Shown piece after piece: positions 8,660-17,278 of a DNA stretch of 64,000 nucleotides. The notes under the pieces were generated by a model, which did not search any database, had not been told where the DNA came from, and was given only the letters and a program-made list of their open reading frames with translations. The stretch lies in contig LNEC01000006.1 of the NCBI GenBank assembly GCA_001464035.1, positions 338,209 to 402,208 on the forward strand, in the 5' to 3' direction. Origin of the DNA: Bradyrhizobiaceae bacterium Ga0074131. Lineage in GTDB: Bacteria; Pseudomonadota; Alphaproteobacteria; Rhizobiales; Xanthobacteraceae. How positions within the stretch are numbered: the first letter of the stretch is position 1; each line of letters begins with the position of its first letter. Position numbers and translations under genes: made by a program.

Positions 8660-10163
8660 ACATGATCAGGTGATGGCCGATCATCGCCGACGCGATCAGG
8701 CCCTCAATATCGCCCTGGCGCAGACGGCCCAGCGCAAACTTCCAGAACACTCTGCGGTAATCGCCGAGCACGCCGATCTTCCAGAATATATTGCGCAGCA
8801 TGATCAGCCCGCGCCTGATGTTGGCCCAGCTTTTCCGCTCGGGCGTAACCGGCACCTTGATCCGGTTGGAATAAGTAAAATCGCACTGGTACTGGTAGCG
8901 CGCGTATAGCTTTTCAGGCTGATAGGCGACTTCCATGCATTTGCGCCAGGAACTGACGACCTGATCGTACGGCAGGCGGAAATCGACGTTGGAATCGCGG
9001 CCGTCATCGTGGATCAGCCGGCCTTCGCGTTCGAGGCGATCCCACAGCGGGGTCTGCGGCAGCGCCTGCAGGAGATTGATCGTTAGCAACGGAATCCGGG
9101 ATTCATCGACAAAGGCGAGCAATGCGTCGGCGGTCTCCGGCTTGTCGGTGTCGAGCCCCATGATGATGCCGGACACGACCTCCATCCCGTAGCTGTTGAT
9201 GGTGTGAATGCCCTCCAGGATCGGGACCATCATGTTGTGGTCCTTCTGCATCGCCTTCAGCGCTTCGGGATCGGGGGTCTCGATGCCGCAAAAGATGGTG
9301 ACGAAGAAGGCCTCGCGCATCCTCTCCAGGATCTCCGGCCGCTTGGCGATGTTGAGCGTCGCCTCGCAGGCGAGCCGCATCACGTAGCCGGTTTTCTTCT
9401 GCCACTCGACGAGATGCGGCAGAAGATCGAGCGCAGCCTTGCGGTTGCCGATGAAATTGTCATCGACGAAATACACCGATCCGGTCACGCCGCATTCGAG
9501 CAATTTGTCGAGTTCGGCGATGATCTGCTGCGGCGATTTGAGACGCGGATTGCGGCCATAGAGTCCCGGGATATCGCAGAATTCGCACTGGTACGGGCAG
9601 CCGCTCGAGTACTGAATGCTGCCGAGGAAATACTTTCTGACCTCGGCAAGCTCGTAGGCCGGAATCGGGAAGTCGGTCATGGCGACGCGATCGGCGGTCT
9701 TCAGCACCACCTGCCGCTCCGGCCGCGAGGGGTCACGCGCCAGCTGCGCCAGCAATTCATTGGTGGCATCGCCGAGTTCGCCGACATGGAGATAGTCGAA
9801 GGAGGGATAGTATTCCGGGCAGGCGCTGACCGACGGACCGCCGATTGCAACCGCCAGATCGAACGCATGCGCACGTCGGCAGATGTCGTTCATCTGCTGG
9901 CGCTGGATGTGCATGCCGCTGACGAACACCGCCTCCGCCCATTCGAAGTCCTCCTTCGAGGCCGGACGGATATTCTCATCGATGAAGCGGACCGGCCAGT
10001 GTTCGGGCAGATAGGCCGCGATCAGCAGCAGCCCCTGCGGCGGCATGAAGGCCTGGACGCCGTCCGTCAGTGGGTAGGCGTGTTCGAATGTGCCGAAAGA
10101 AGACGTATAGCGCGGGAAGACGCACAGGATGCGCCGAACCGTCTCGATACCTTCAGCCCTCAT
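8577..10163 (-). CDS. hpnP: Hopanoid C-2 methylase HpnP (B12-binding radical SAM)
   Basis: The 528-residue protein matches HpnP, which makes 2-methylhopanoids. An N-terminal cobalamin-binding-like domain (about residues 10-140) contains the conserved [16 protein letters not shown] stretch. The radical-SAM domain carries CxxxCxxC at Cys189, Cys193 and Cys196, then [11 protein letters not shown], which is typical of this subgroup. The start at 10163 is preferred over one 17 codons upstream because the family begins just before [11 protein letters not shown] and TAGGA lies about 8 bases before the ATG. It is transcribed with eutB upstream and eutC downstream. Both HpnP and EutBC need a cobalamin cofactor. 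Confidence 0.92.
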   Translation of the reverse strand: MRAEGIETVRRILCVFPRYTSSFGTFEHAYPLTDGVQAFMPPQGLLLIAAYLPEHWPVRFIDENIRPASKEDFEWAEAVFVSGMHIQRQQMNDICRRAHAFDLAVAIGGPSVSACPEYYPSFDYLHVGELGDATNELLAQLARDPSRPERQVVLKTADRVAMTDFPIPAYELAEVRKYFLGSIQYSSGCPYQCEFCDIPGLYGRNPRLKSPQQIIAELDKLLECGVTGSVYFVDDNFIGNRKAALDLLPHLVEWQKKTGYVMRLACEATLNIAKRPEILERMREAFFVTIFCGIETPDPEALKAMQKDHNMMVPILEGIHTINSYGMEVVSGIIMGLDTDKPETADALLAFVDESRIPLLTINLLQALPQTPLWDRLEREGRLIHDDGRDSNVDFRLPYDQVVSSWRKCMEVAYQPEKLYARYQYQCDFTYSNRIKVPVTPERKSWANIRRGLIMLRNIFWKIGVLGDYRRVFWKFALGRLRQGDIEGLIASAMIGHHLIMFARDASVGQQNASNYSIRLREASVPAE

Positions 10164-10320
10164 CAAACTTCCTAACGCTCGCGGAACCCTGCCCGCCGCA
10201 CCAAGTTTAAGCACGCGGCCCGAGGCTGGGCTACAAATTCTTCAAGATTGTGGCAGCCCATCCCAACCCGCCAGCGGCCAGATGGTTGCGTGGCAACCAC
10301 GGCGGCGTCTCGCCCACCTC

Positions 10321-11703
10321 TCAGGCCAGCAACCGCGATGCAAAATCAGGTAGCAGTCCGGTATTCGCGGCGAGCCGGAAGTCGGCATCGGCGAGTCCTG
10401 AGCGCAACAGCCAGTCATCGAATTCCGGCGCCCGCTTCAGGCCGAACAGATCGCGGACATAGAGGGCGTCGTGGAACGAGGTGGACTGGTAGTTCAGCAT
10501 GACGTCGTCGGCCCCGGGCACGCCCATAATGAACGTCACACCGGCGGCGGCGAGCAGCGTCAAGAGGTTGTCCATGTCGTCCTGGTCGGCCTCGGCATGG
10601 TTCGTATAGCAAACGTCGACGCCGAGCGGCAGGCCGAGCAGCTTGCCGCAGAAATGATCCTCCAGCCCGGCGCGAATGATCTCCTTGCCGTCATAGAGAT
10701 ACTCCGGGCCGATGAAGCCGACCACGCTGTTCACCAGCAGCGGATCGAACGCGCGCGCCACCGCGTAGGCCCGCGCCTCGCAAGTCTGCTGGTCGACGCC
10801 GTGATGGGCGTTGGCTGACAACGCCGAGCCCTGCCCGGTTTCGAAATACATCACATTGCCGCCGACGGTGCCGCGGCGCAGCGAGAGTCCGGCCTGGTGG
10901 GCCTGGCGCAGCAGCGCGAGGTCGATGCCGAAACTCCGGTTAGCCGCCTCGGTGCCCGCGATCGACTGAAATACCAGATCGACTGGAAAGCCCCGGTCGA
11001 TCAGTCCCAGCGTGGTGGTGACATGCGTCAAAACGCAGCCCTGCGTGGGTATCCGCAGCCGCGCGATGATATCGTCGAGTAACCGCAGCAAGGAGCCGAT
11101 GACCGAAGGATCGTCGCTGGCCGGATTGATGCCGATACAGGCGTCGCCTGATCCCAGCAGGATACCGTCGAGGATGGACGCGGTGATGCCCTTGGCGTCA
11201 TCGAAGGGATGATTGGGTTGCAGCCGCACACTCATCCGGCCGCGCAGGCCGATGGTGTTGCGAAACGCCGTTGTCACCTGGCATTTTTTCGCCACCAAGA
11301 TCAGATCCTGGTTGCGCATCAGTTTGGACACCGCCGCGGCCATCTCGGGGGTGATTCCCCGCGACAGTCTCGCGAGAACCGCCGATGTTGCCGCGTCGGA
11401 CAGCAGCCAGTCGCGGAATGCGCCGACAGTCAGCGAGGAAATGGCGGCGAAGGCCGCGGCGTCGTGGCTGTCGAGGATCAGGCGGGTGACCTCATCGTCC
11501 TCATACGGCACTACGGCCTCTTGCAGGAATTGCTTCAAGGGAACGTCTGAAAGCGCGATCCGCGCGGCGATCATCTGCGCGGCACTTTCGGCACCTATTC
11601 CCGCGAGGCGGTCACCGGAACGCGGCGGCGTGGCCGTGGCGAGGAGATCGCGCAGATCATCGAAGACGTAGAGGGTGTCGTCGATGGCGTGTCGATAGAT
11701 CAT
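10321..11703 (-). CDS. eutB: Ethanolamine ammonia-lyase large subunit EutB
   Basis: The 460-residue catalytic subunit has the expected TIM-barrel family sequence: ANRSFGIDLALLRQAH, GNVMYFETGQGSALSANAHHGVDQQTCEARAYAVAR, and a C-terminal NHAEADQDDMDNLLTLL segment that helps bind ethanolamine and the corrin. The length fits the family (about 450-465). The open frame extends 94 codons upstream of 11703, but those residues are Cys/Arg/Trp-rich and unlike EutB. The next gene on the same strand is hpnP, starting 157 bases downstream, instead of eutC. No shell-protein genes of a metabolosome are nearby, so this is the simple soluble EutBC type. Confidence 0.95.
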   Translation of the reverse strand: MIYRHAIDDTLYVFDDLRDLLATATPPRSGDRLAGIGAESAAQMIAARIALSDVPLKQFLQEAVVPYEDDEVTRLILDSHDAAAFAAISSLTVGAFRDWLLSDAATSAVLARLSRGITPEMAAAVSKLMRNQDLILVAKKCQVTTAFRNTIGLRGRMSVRLQPNHPFDDAKGITASILDGILLGSGDACIGINPASDDPSVIGSLLRLLDDIIARLRIPTQGCVLTHVTTTLGLIDRGFPVDLVFQSIAGTEAANRSFGIDLALLRQAHQAGLSLRRGTVGGNVMYFETGQGSALSANAHHGVDQQTCEARAYAVARAFDPLLVNSVVGFIGPEYLYDGKEIIRAGLEDHFCGKLLGLPLGVDVCYTNHAEADQDDMDNLLTLLAAAGVTFIMGVPGADDVMLNYQSTSFHDALYVRDLFGLKRAPEFDDWLLRSGLADADFRLAANTGLLPDFASRLLA

Positions 11704-11981
11704 GAGCGCCCCAGGCCACCGAAGTCTGCATGCGCGGCGGCTGGCCAAAACTATCACCTGCAGCGAAACGAAACATCCCGCGTGGTGGCGAGGAAATTTG
11801 ACCACCTCAAATGTGAGGCGCTTGTGTGGTGCCGCCCATCTCACCTCAACTAGGCACGTCGTCCAGCAACCCATTGATCCGGCAGGGCTTACGCAGGAAG
11901 TGCGTGGTCGGCAATAGCTAGCCTGGGCCTGCCAATCGCGAAAAAGTCTTTTGTCGGGCGGAGGGCAGAAGGACCGCGGCT

Positions 11982-12137
11982 TCAACCGTGCTGCACTGCA
12001 CCACTCGAACCCGCTGTGCGCGCGGACCGGTTCAGAAGCGCAGCACCCCGAACATGAAAAAGCAACGCGACAGTCACCACGGCCGAGAGCAGCACCGACC
12101 CGAGGCAGCCGAAGCGGTTCGAGAAAATGAAAAACAT
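11982..12137 (-). CDS. Small membrane protein, 51 residues
   Basis: This short frame starts at the ATG at 12137. Residues 1-30 form a single hydrophobic helix (FGCLGSVLLSAVVTVALL) and a basic Ser/Ala-rich tail follows. It begins 43 bases after the stop of the zinc alcohol dehydrogenase, on the same strand, so it may share that gene's EcfG-type promoter. Similar small proteins starting MFFIFSNR are, from memory, common in Bradyrhizobium. The function is unknown. Confidence 0.6.
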   Translation of the reverse strand: MFFIFSNRFGCLGSVLLSAVVTVALLFHVRGAALLNRSARTAGSSGAVQHG

Positions 12138-12180
12138 GGCGCGAACCTCTTTACCGGCTGCCCGATCCGGACTCCGGTCA

Positions 12181-13356
12181 CTATCGACCAGGCCGCAACA
12201 CGACCTTGATGACACCGTCTTCCTTGTCGCGAAACTTCTTGTACATCTCCGGCGCATCCTCGAGGCTGGCCGGATGCGTGACGACGAAACTCGGATCGAT
12301 GTCGCCGGCTTCGATCCGCTTCAGTAACGGCCCGGTGTAGGCTTGAACATGGGTCTGCCCGGTCTTGATGGTGAGCCCCTTGTTCATGGCCGCGCCGATC
12401 GGGATCTTGTCGCCCATGCCGACATAGACGCCGGGAACCGAGATCGTGCCCGCCTTGCGGCAGCACATGATCGCCTCGCGAAGCACGTGAACCCGGTCGG
12501 TCGCCAAAAAGGCTGCGGCTTTCACCTTGTCCAACACGGCGTCGGCCGCGCCGTGACCAGACGCCTCGCAGCCGACCGCGTCGATGCAACTGTCGGGGCC
12601 ACGTTTATTGGTGCGCTTCATCAACTCGTCATAGACGTCGGTTTTCGAGAAATCGATGGTCTCCGCGCCGCCGGCTTCCGCCATCGCCAGACGCTCGGGC
12701 ACTTCGTCAATCGCGATGACGCGCCCGGCTCCCAGCAGCAGCGCCGAGCGGATCGCGAACTGTCCGACCGGACCGCAGCCCCAAATCGCAACGGTGTCAC
12801 CCGGTTCGATCTGCGCGTTGACCGCCGCCATGTAGCCGGTCGGGAAAATGTCCGACAGAAACAGCGCCTGTTCGTCGGTGACGCTGTCGGGCACCTTAAT
12901 CGGCCCGACGTCGGCCATCGGCACCCGGAGATATTCGGCCTGGCCGCCAGAGTAGCCCCCAAGCATATGACTGAAACCGAACAGACCGGCCGGCGACTGA
13001 CCCATCGCCTTGGCGGCCATTTCGGCATTGGGGTTGGTCCGGTCGCAGCACGAAAACAGGCCCTTCTGGCAGAACCAGCACTGGCCGCAGCTAATCGTGA
13101 AAGGCACGACGACGCGATCGCCGATCCTGAGGTTCTTGACTTCGGAGCCCAGTTCGATCACCTCGCCCATGTTCTCGTGGCCGAGAATGTCGCCGCTCTC
13201 CATGGTAGGCTGGTAGCCGTCAAAAAGGTGCAGGTCCGAGCCGCAGATGGCGCAGGCGGTGATCTTGATGATCGCATCGCGGGGATGCTGGATTTCGGGG
13301 TCGGGGACCGTGTCTACCCGGACGTCGCCTTTTCCGTGCCAGCATAGCGCGCGCAT
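12181..13356 (-). CDS. Zinc-dependent alcohol dehydrogenase (MDR family)
   Basis: This 391-residue medium-chain dehydrogenase has catalytic zinc ligands Cys38, His60 and Glu61, and a structural zinc lobe with Cys90, Cys93, Cys96 and Cys104. The NAD(P)-binding motif GCGPVGQ lies near residue 194. The insert around residues 115-145 and the overall sequence place it nearest the glutathione-independent formaldehyde dehydrogenase-like subgroup, so an aldehyde- or alcohol-detoxifying role in stress is plausible; the substrate cannot be read from sequence. AGGAG lies before the ATG. An EcfG-type promoter lies 30-54 bases upstream, which suggests induction in the general stress response. Confidence 0.88.
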   Translation of the reverse strand: MRALCWHGKGDVRVDTVPDPEIQHPRDAIIKITACAICGSDLHLFDGYQPTMESGDILGHENMGEVIELGSEVKNLRIGDRVVVPFTISCGQCWFCQKGLFSCCDRTNPNAEMAAKAMGQSPAGLFGFSHMLGGYSGGQAEYLRVPMADVGPIKVPDSVTDEQALFLSDIFPTGYMAAVNAQIEPGDTVAIWGCGPVGQFAIRSALLLGAGRVIAIDEVPERLAMAEAGGAETIDFSKTDVYDELMKRTNKRGPDSCIDAVGCEASGHGAADAVLDKVKAAAFLATDRVHVLREAIMCCRKAGTISVPGVYVGMGDKIPIGAAMNKGLTIKTGQTHVQAYTGPLLKRIEAGDIDPSFVVTHPASLEDAPEMYKKFRDKEDGVIKVVLRPGR

Positions 13357-13385
13357 GAACTATCTCCTGTCAAGATGTGGGCGCC

Positions 13386-13410
13386 AACCTCCGAGATGAC
13401 CAAACGTTCC
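13386..13410 (-). promoter_or_regulatory. EcfG-type (general stress) promoter for the zinc alcohol dehydrogenase
   Basis: On the minus strand GGAAC (13406-13410) is followed after exactly 17 bases by GTT (13386-13388). This matches the alphaproteobacterial EcfG consensus (GGAAC, 16-17 bases, cGTT). The predicted transcript starts about 24 bases before the dehydrogenase ATG. Confidence 0.7.
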
Positions 13411-13500
13411 GGCGGCTCCGGCAGGTTCGTTTCTGCCCGAGCGCGTAGCCGACAAAGCCGGCTTTCGCTCCGTCCATCCGCCGGTACCAAATGGTGCACT

Positions 13501-13525
13501 GGAACCAACCTGAAGGATCGTGGTT
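13501..13525 (+). promoter_or_regulatory. EcfG-type promoter for the DUF3606 gene
   Basis: GGAAC at 13501-13505 and GTT at 13523-13525 are spaced 17 bases apart, and the gene's ATG follows at 13548. It is divergent from the EcfG-type promoter at 13386-13410, with about 90 bases between the two -35 elements. Confidence 0.72.
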
Positions 13526-13547
13526 TGCTCATGAGAAGGAGCAGGCA

Positions 13548-13721
13548 ATGGACAATCTGAAGATCAATGGCGCGCAAGATCGCTCCAAGATCAACATGCA
13601 TGAACCCCACGAGGTTCAATACTGGACCAAGCATCTGAAAGTCTCGAAGGAGCAGCTCCAGAAGGCGGTGGACAAGGTCGGCAACGCAGCTGCCGCGGTG
13701 CGGAAGGAGCTAACGGTCTAA
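13548..13721 (+). CDS. DUF3606 domain protein
   Basis: This 57-residue acidic/basic helical protein contains the words DRSKINMHEPHEVQYWTKHL and QLQKAVDKVGN, which are the DUF3606 pattern. Members are small, usually stress-associated and of unknown function. The ATG at 13548 is chosen because GAGAAGGAG lies about 6 bases before it and because an EcfG-type promoter is placed so that the transcript would start about 15 bases upstream. A 19-codon longer frame would start upstream of the predicted promoter, which argues against it. Confidence 0.85.
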   Translation: MDNLKINGAQDRSKINMHEPHEVQYWTKHLKVSKEQLQKAVDKVGNAAAAVRKELTV

Positions 13722-13797
13722 GCCGTCACAGCGATCGCAGTATACCCAGGCGGGTCGCGGCCAACCAGCCGTTACCATCGCATTTTTCTGGTCGACC

Positions 13798-13822
13798 GGA
13801 ACAAGTCAAAGCGCAGGCGGTT
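13798..13822 (+). promoter_or_regulatory. EcfG-type promoter for the DUF892 gene
   Basis: GGAAC (13798-13802), 17 bases, then GTT (13820-13822). The downstream ATG is at 13852, giving a short leader of about 20 bases with the ribosome-binding site GGAGGG. Confidence 0.72.
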
Positions 13823-13851
13823 CTAACCGGACATTCAAACCGGAGGGCATC

Positions 13852-14358
13852 ATGGCCAAAGAGAAGTTACTGAAAGACCTGTTCCTCGACACGTTGAAGG
13901 ACATCTACTTCGCGGAGAAAAAGATCCTGTCCGCCCTGCCGAAAATGGCCAGGGCAGCGCAGTCGGCCAAGCTCAAGGCGGCATTCGAGAAGCATATGGG
14001 CGAGACCGAGGGCCAGGTCGACCGGCTCGAACAGGTATTTGCCTCGATTGATGAATCGCCGAAGGGCAAGACTTGCGACGCCATCATGGGGATTCTCGAC
14101 GAGGGCAAGGAGATCATGGAAGAGTATAAGGGGACGGCCGCCCTTGACGCCGGCCTTCTGGCCGCCGCGCAGGCGGTCGAACACTACGAGATTTCCCGCT
14201 ACGGCACGCTGAAGACCTGGGCCAACGAGCTCGGTTACAAGGAAGCAGCGAAGCTGCTCGACGCCACCCTGAAGGAAGAGAAGACCACCGACAGCACCCT
14301 CAGCCAGATTGCCGAGTCGGAAGTCAACCGACATGCGGAAACGGCGCAAGCCGCGTGA
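13852..14358 (+). CDS. DUF892 (YciE/YciF-type) ferritin-like protein
   Basis: This 168-residue protein is of the ferritin-like YciE/YciF family. Four-helix-bundle signatures are visible: LFLDTLKDIYFAEKKIL (about residues 10-26), EKHMGETEGQVDRLEQVF, QAVEHYEISRYGTL near 100-115 and a final Glu-rich helix. The Glu/His positions could form a di-iron site as in ferritin-like folds. Family members are stress-induced cytoplasmic proteins of uncertain function. A strong GGAGGG ribosome-binding site precedes the ATG, an EcfG-type promoter lies just upstream and an intrinsic terminator follows, so it is a single-gene transcription unit. Confidence 0.9.
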   Translation: MAKEKLLKDLFLDTLKDIYFAEKKILSALPKMARAAQSAKLKAAFEKHMGETEGQVDRLEQVFASIDESPKGKTCDAIMGILDEGKEIMEEYKGTAALDAGLLAAAQAVEHYEISRYGTLKTWANELGYKEAAKLLDATLKEEKTTDSTLSQIAESEVNRHAETAQAA

Positions 14359-14384
14359 ATCAGACGAACGCACCCTTTGATGAG

Positions 14385-14411
14385 AGGCTCCGGTTTACCG
14401 GGGCCTTTTTT
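14385..14411 (+). terminator. Rho-independent terminator after the DUF892 gene
   Basis: A 9-bp stem (AGGCTCCGG with CCGGGGCCT, including one G-U pair) closes a TTTA loop and runs straight into a T-rich tract. It sits 27 bases after the DUF892 stop codon. Confidence 0.85.
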
Positions 14412-14660
14412 CTGTCGGCTCCGGCTCGCCACTCGCGCCCTGATCGGACGGCGCCGGAGCTGCCGTTACGTCATATGACGTCGCTGTCGCGCCAGTTGAC
14501 GGCACTTCATGATCTTCATTTCGAGTTGAACCCGTTCGTTCTGGTAAGCCATCGCGCGCACCCGTACGACGGAATCATGAAAAGCATTCGCTCGCCTCTT
14601 TCAACTGCTCTCAACGGAGTCCTCCGCCGTTGCACAAGTTGAAGTGCCAACGAAAATTTC

Positions 14661-14685
14661 GGAACAGAGTTGCCGCGGGTTTGTT
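14661..14685 (+). promoter_or_regulatory. EcfG-type promoter for the PepSY-like/YflT-like gene pair
   Basis: GGAAC (14661-14665), 17 bases, then GTT (14683-14685). The ATG of the exported protein follows at 14714, and the next gene is 10 bases after its stop, so this promoter likely serves both. Confidence 0.72.
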
Positions 14686-14713
14686 GAAGCGCACTAACCA
14701 ACTGGAGAACACA

Positions 14714-15034
14714 ATGAAACGCCAATTGTTTTTAGTCGCAGCAACCGCGTTGCTCTTTGCCGGATCGGCTGGCGCGCAAGGCCAGCCTGCGAAGGACGGG
14801 CCAAACAACAACGCCGTCAACAGCCCCGGACAGAACAATTCCAACGCACCGGTGGCCGGCCGGAACAGCTTCACCGAAGGCCAGGCCAAGGCGAAGATCG
14901 AAGAGGCTGGCTACACCAACGTCACTGCACTGAAAAAGGACGACAACGGCGTTTGGCGAGGCAAGGCCAACAAAGGCAGCGCGTCATCGGACGTGAGCGT
15001 CGATTTCCAGGGCAACGTCAACTCGGTTAAATAA
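14714..15034 (+). CDS. Exported PepSY-like small protein
   Basis: This 106-residue protein has a signal peptide (residues 1 to about 21, ending GSAGAQ), an Asn/Pro/Gly-rich linker, and a C-terminal module of about 50 residues (FTEGQAKAKIEEAGYTNV ... GVWRGKA ... VDFQGNV) that looks like a PepSY-type alpha/beta domain. Its location should be periplasmic; its role is unknown. The longer open frame upstream would begin within the predicted promoter, so the ATG at 14714 (after TGGAGAAC) is preferred. It is co-oriented with and 10 bases from the YflT-like gene. Confidence 0.8.
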   Translation: MKRQLFLVAATALLFAGSAGAQGQPAKDGPNNNAVNSPGQNNSNAPVAGRNSFTEGQAKAKIEEAGYTNVTALKKDDNGVWRGKANKGSASSDVSVDFQGNVNSVK

Positions 15035-15044
15035 GGAACTAGAT

Positions 15045-15665
15045 ATGACCGTTACCATCTCTCGACTCTACGACACCTACTCCGACGCCGAGAAGGCCGT
15101 CCGCGGCCTGGAAAACGCAGGCGTTCCCCATTCCGATATCAGCATCGTCGCGAACAATTCGGATAGTTGGTGGAACACCGACAAGAAAATCGATCGAGAT
15201 CGCGACGGTGTCGACGATCGCGCCGAAGGCGCCGGAACGGGTGCCGGCATCGGTGCGGGTATCGGGGGCGCGGCGGGCCTGCTGGCCGGCCTGGGCTTGC
15301 TGGCAATACCCGGGCTCGGGCCGGTTGTGGCGGCCGGTTGGCTCGCTTCGACCGCGCTGGGTGCCGCGGCCGGTGCCGCCACCGGTGGCGTCGTCGGCGC
15401 CTTGACCGAGGCCGGGGTTTCGAAGGAGGACGCGCCTTTATATGCCGAGGGCGTTCGACGTGGCGGTACACTGGTCACCGCGCGCGTTGCGGACGCGGAC
15501 CGCGCGCGGTTCGACGCGGTTCTGAACCAGTCGGCCGTCAACCTCCGGGACCGGAGCGCGGCTTGGCAAAAATCCGGATGGAGCACGTTCGATCCGGCAA
15601 GCAAGCCATATGGCGCGGAGGAGGTCCGCAAGGAACGTCAGCTATACGGCGCCGGAATGCGCTAA
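15045..15665 (+). CDS. General stress protein, YflT/GSP17M-like with glycine-rich membrane segment
   Basis: This protein has 206 residues. The N-terminal half (ISRLYDTYSDAEKAVRGLENAGVPHSDISIVA) matches the general stress protein 17M/YflT pattern. A long Gly/Ala-rich hydrophobic stretch at about residues 63-130 could form glycine-zipper helices, and the second half (RGGTLVTARVADADRARF) resembles a second half-domain. Its neighbours are stress genes and it follows the EcfG-controlled exported gene by 10 bases. It is probably membrane-associated; there is no enzymatic motif. A strong hairpin follows the stop codon. Confidence 0.82.
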   Translation: MTVTISRLYDTYSDAEKAVRGLENAGVPHSDISIVANNSDSWWNTDKKIDRDRDGVDDRAEGAGTGAGIGAGIGGAAGLLAGLGLLAIPGLGPVVAAGWLASTALGAAAGAATGGVVGALTEAGVSKEDAPLYAEGVRRGGTLVTARVADADRARFDAVLNQSAVNLRDRSAAWQKSGWSTFDPASKPYGAEEVRKERQLYGAGMR

Positions 15666-15673
15666 AACGAAAG

Positions 15674-15699
15674 GACCCGCCGGCGGATGCCGGCGGGTC
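15674..15699 (+). terminator. Hairpin terminator after the YflT-like gene
   Basis: A perfect 11-bp stem (GACCCGCCGGC / GCCGGCGGGTC) with a GGAT loop starts 9 bases after the stop codon. Only a short pyrimidine-rich tail follows, and the stretch GGGTCTTCACTTC is repeated directly just downstream. Confidence 0.65.
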
Positions 15700-15839
15700 T
15701 TCACTTCTGCCGGAGGGTCTTCACTTCCGAACAAGCTGTCACGCCCAAACGCCCGCACCGCGGGGCTATCCGCTTCGTGGCCCGGCTGCTATCATCCTGG
15801 TCGAGAGCCTGAATGGCCCACGACCAGGGGAGATGACGG

Positions 15840-16802
15840 ATGGCAAGAACGTTCGTGACGATGGCCGGCGCTGCCGCGCTGACCGGTGTGATGGCAGCTT
15901 TCTCCGCGCCCGCGATGGCGCAATATCCCGACCGCCCCATCAAGATGATCGTGCCATGGGCCGCAGGCGGCGATACCGACAACATCTTCCGGCCGTTCGC
16001 CGTCGAATTCCAGAAGCACATCGGTCAACCGGTGGTCATCGCCAATGTCGGCGGCGCATCCGGCACCGTCGGCGCGCGCGAGGCCAAGGCGGCGGCCCCC
16101 GACGGCTATACGGTCTACGCGGTGCACGACTATATTCATCTGACATTCTACGCCGGCATCAGCGACGTCAAATACAGCGACTTCGAGCCGATCTGCCTGG
16201 TGGGGGCGACGCCCTCGGTGCTGACCGCGAGCGCCAAGACGCCCTGGAAGAACTGGCAGGAGCTCTCCGACGACGCCAAGAAGCGGCCGGGCGAGATCAC
16301 GGTCGGCGCCACTCTCGGCTCCACCAGCCACATCTTTCCGGCCATGATCGAGAAGGCGGCCGGTCTGAAGTTCAAATACGTGTCCTACGACGGCCTGGCG
16401 CCGCGCATGAACGCACTGCTCGGCGGCCACATCAACCTCACCGACTCCAACCTGACGCAGAAGGGCAAGGTCGAAGCCGGTCTTCTGCGCTACATCGCGA
16501 TCGCCAGCGAGAAGCGCGATCCGGAATCGCCCGACGTGCCAACGCTGAGGGAACTCGGCATGAACATCGTCTATGAAGTGGCGCGTGGCATCCTGGTCCC
16601 CAAAGGAACGCCCGCGCCGGTGCGCGCCAAGCTCGAGGAGGGTTGCGCCAAGGCGACACGGGAGCCGAGCTTCGCCCAGGCGATGAAGCTACAAGGCACG
16701 CGCGTGGCGTTCCTCAATGCCAATGACTATGCCCAGTTTCTCGCCAGGATCGACAACGAGAACAAGGCCATCATGACCGATCTCGCCTTGATCAAGAAAT
16801 GA
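15840..16802 (+). CDS. Tripartite tricarboxylate transporter substrate-binding protein (TctC/Bug family)
   Basis: This 320-residue periplasmic binding protein has a signal peptide (ending SAPAMAQ, about residue 28) and then the family opening YPDRPIKMIVPWAAGG. The Bug-family ligand signature GGASGTVGAREAKAAAPDGYT follows at about residues 71-90. It would deliver a carboxylate to the TctA/TctB membrane complex encoded immediately downstream (TctB overlaps its stop by four bases). The ligand is not predictable; the adjacent aspartate dehydrogenase gene suggests a C4 or amino dicarboxylate (inference). Confidence 0.92.
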   Translation: MARTFVTMAGAAALTGVMAAFSAPAMAQYPDRPIKMIVPWAAGGDTDNIFRPFAVEFQKHIGQPVVIANVGGASGTVGAREAKAAAPDGYTVYAVHDYIHLTFYAGISDVKYSDFEPICLVGATPSVLTASAKTPWKNWQELSDDAKKRPGEITVGATLGSTSHIFPAMIEKAAGLKFKYVSYDGLAPRMNALLGGHINLTDSNLTQKGKVEAGLLRYIAIASEKRDPESPDVPTLRELGMNIVYEVARGILVPKGTPAPVRAKLEEGCAKATREPSFAQAMKLQGTRVAFLNANDYAQFLARIDNENKAIMTDLALIKK

Positions 16803-17278
16803 GCATCGGCCGCGACGGAATCGCCGGGCTGATCCTGCTCGCGGTCAGCCTGGTCCTGCTGGTCCAGTCCTTTCAGCTTCCGTCCCTTCCCATCGTTCCG
16901 GTCGGGCCGGGCTTCTACCCTTCCATCGTGCTGTCGTTCATGGCGGCTGCAAGCGCGCTGCTGGTGCTGCAGGATCTGCTGAAACGCCGCGGGCTAGCCG
17001 CAGCCAGCGCATCCGAAGCGCCGCGACGAAACTATCGGCTGGTCGTGATCACGTTCGGCATCGTCGGGGCCTACGTAGCGCTGCTGCCGCTGCTGGGATT
17101 TCGCGTCGCCACCGTCCTTTTCGTCGGCGCGCTGCAGACCGCCCTGGGCCGGCCACGAAAGGTGCGGCAATGGCTGGCGCTCGCCGCGATCGCGCTTGGT
17201 ACCGCCGCGGCGAGCTATCTCATCTTCGAACGATACCTGCTGGTGCTGCTGCCGCGCGGCGCGTGGACGGGGTTCTGA
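16799..17278 (+). CDS. Tripartite tricarboxylate transporter small membrane subunit (TctB family)
   Basis: This 159-residue protein has about four hydrophobic helices (residues 8-27, 38-60, 80-104, 125-152) and little loop sequence. The length and helix number fit TctB. Its start overlaps the substrate-binding protein stop (ATGA) and its stop shares a base with the TctA start (TGATG), so all three transporter genes are translationally coupled. TctB sequence is poorly conserved, so the call rests partly on context. Confidence 0.9.
   Translation: MSIGRDGIAGLILLAVSLVLLVQSFQLPSLPIVPVGPGFYPSIVLSFMAAASALLVLQDLLKRRGLAAASASEAPRRNYRLVVITFGIVGAYVALLPLLGFRVATVLFVGALQTALGRPRKVRQWLALAAIALGTAAASYLIFERYLLVLLPRGAWTGF

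Noticed and set aside
10164..12000. Cobalamin riboswitch in front of eutB or hpnP
   Set aside because: I looked for the B12-box type sequence in the 157-base hpnP leader and upstream of eutB and saw none.
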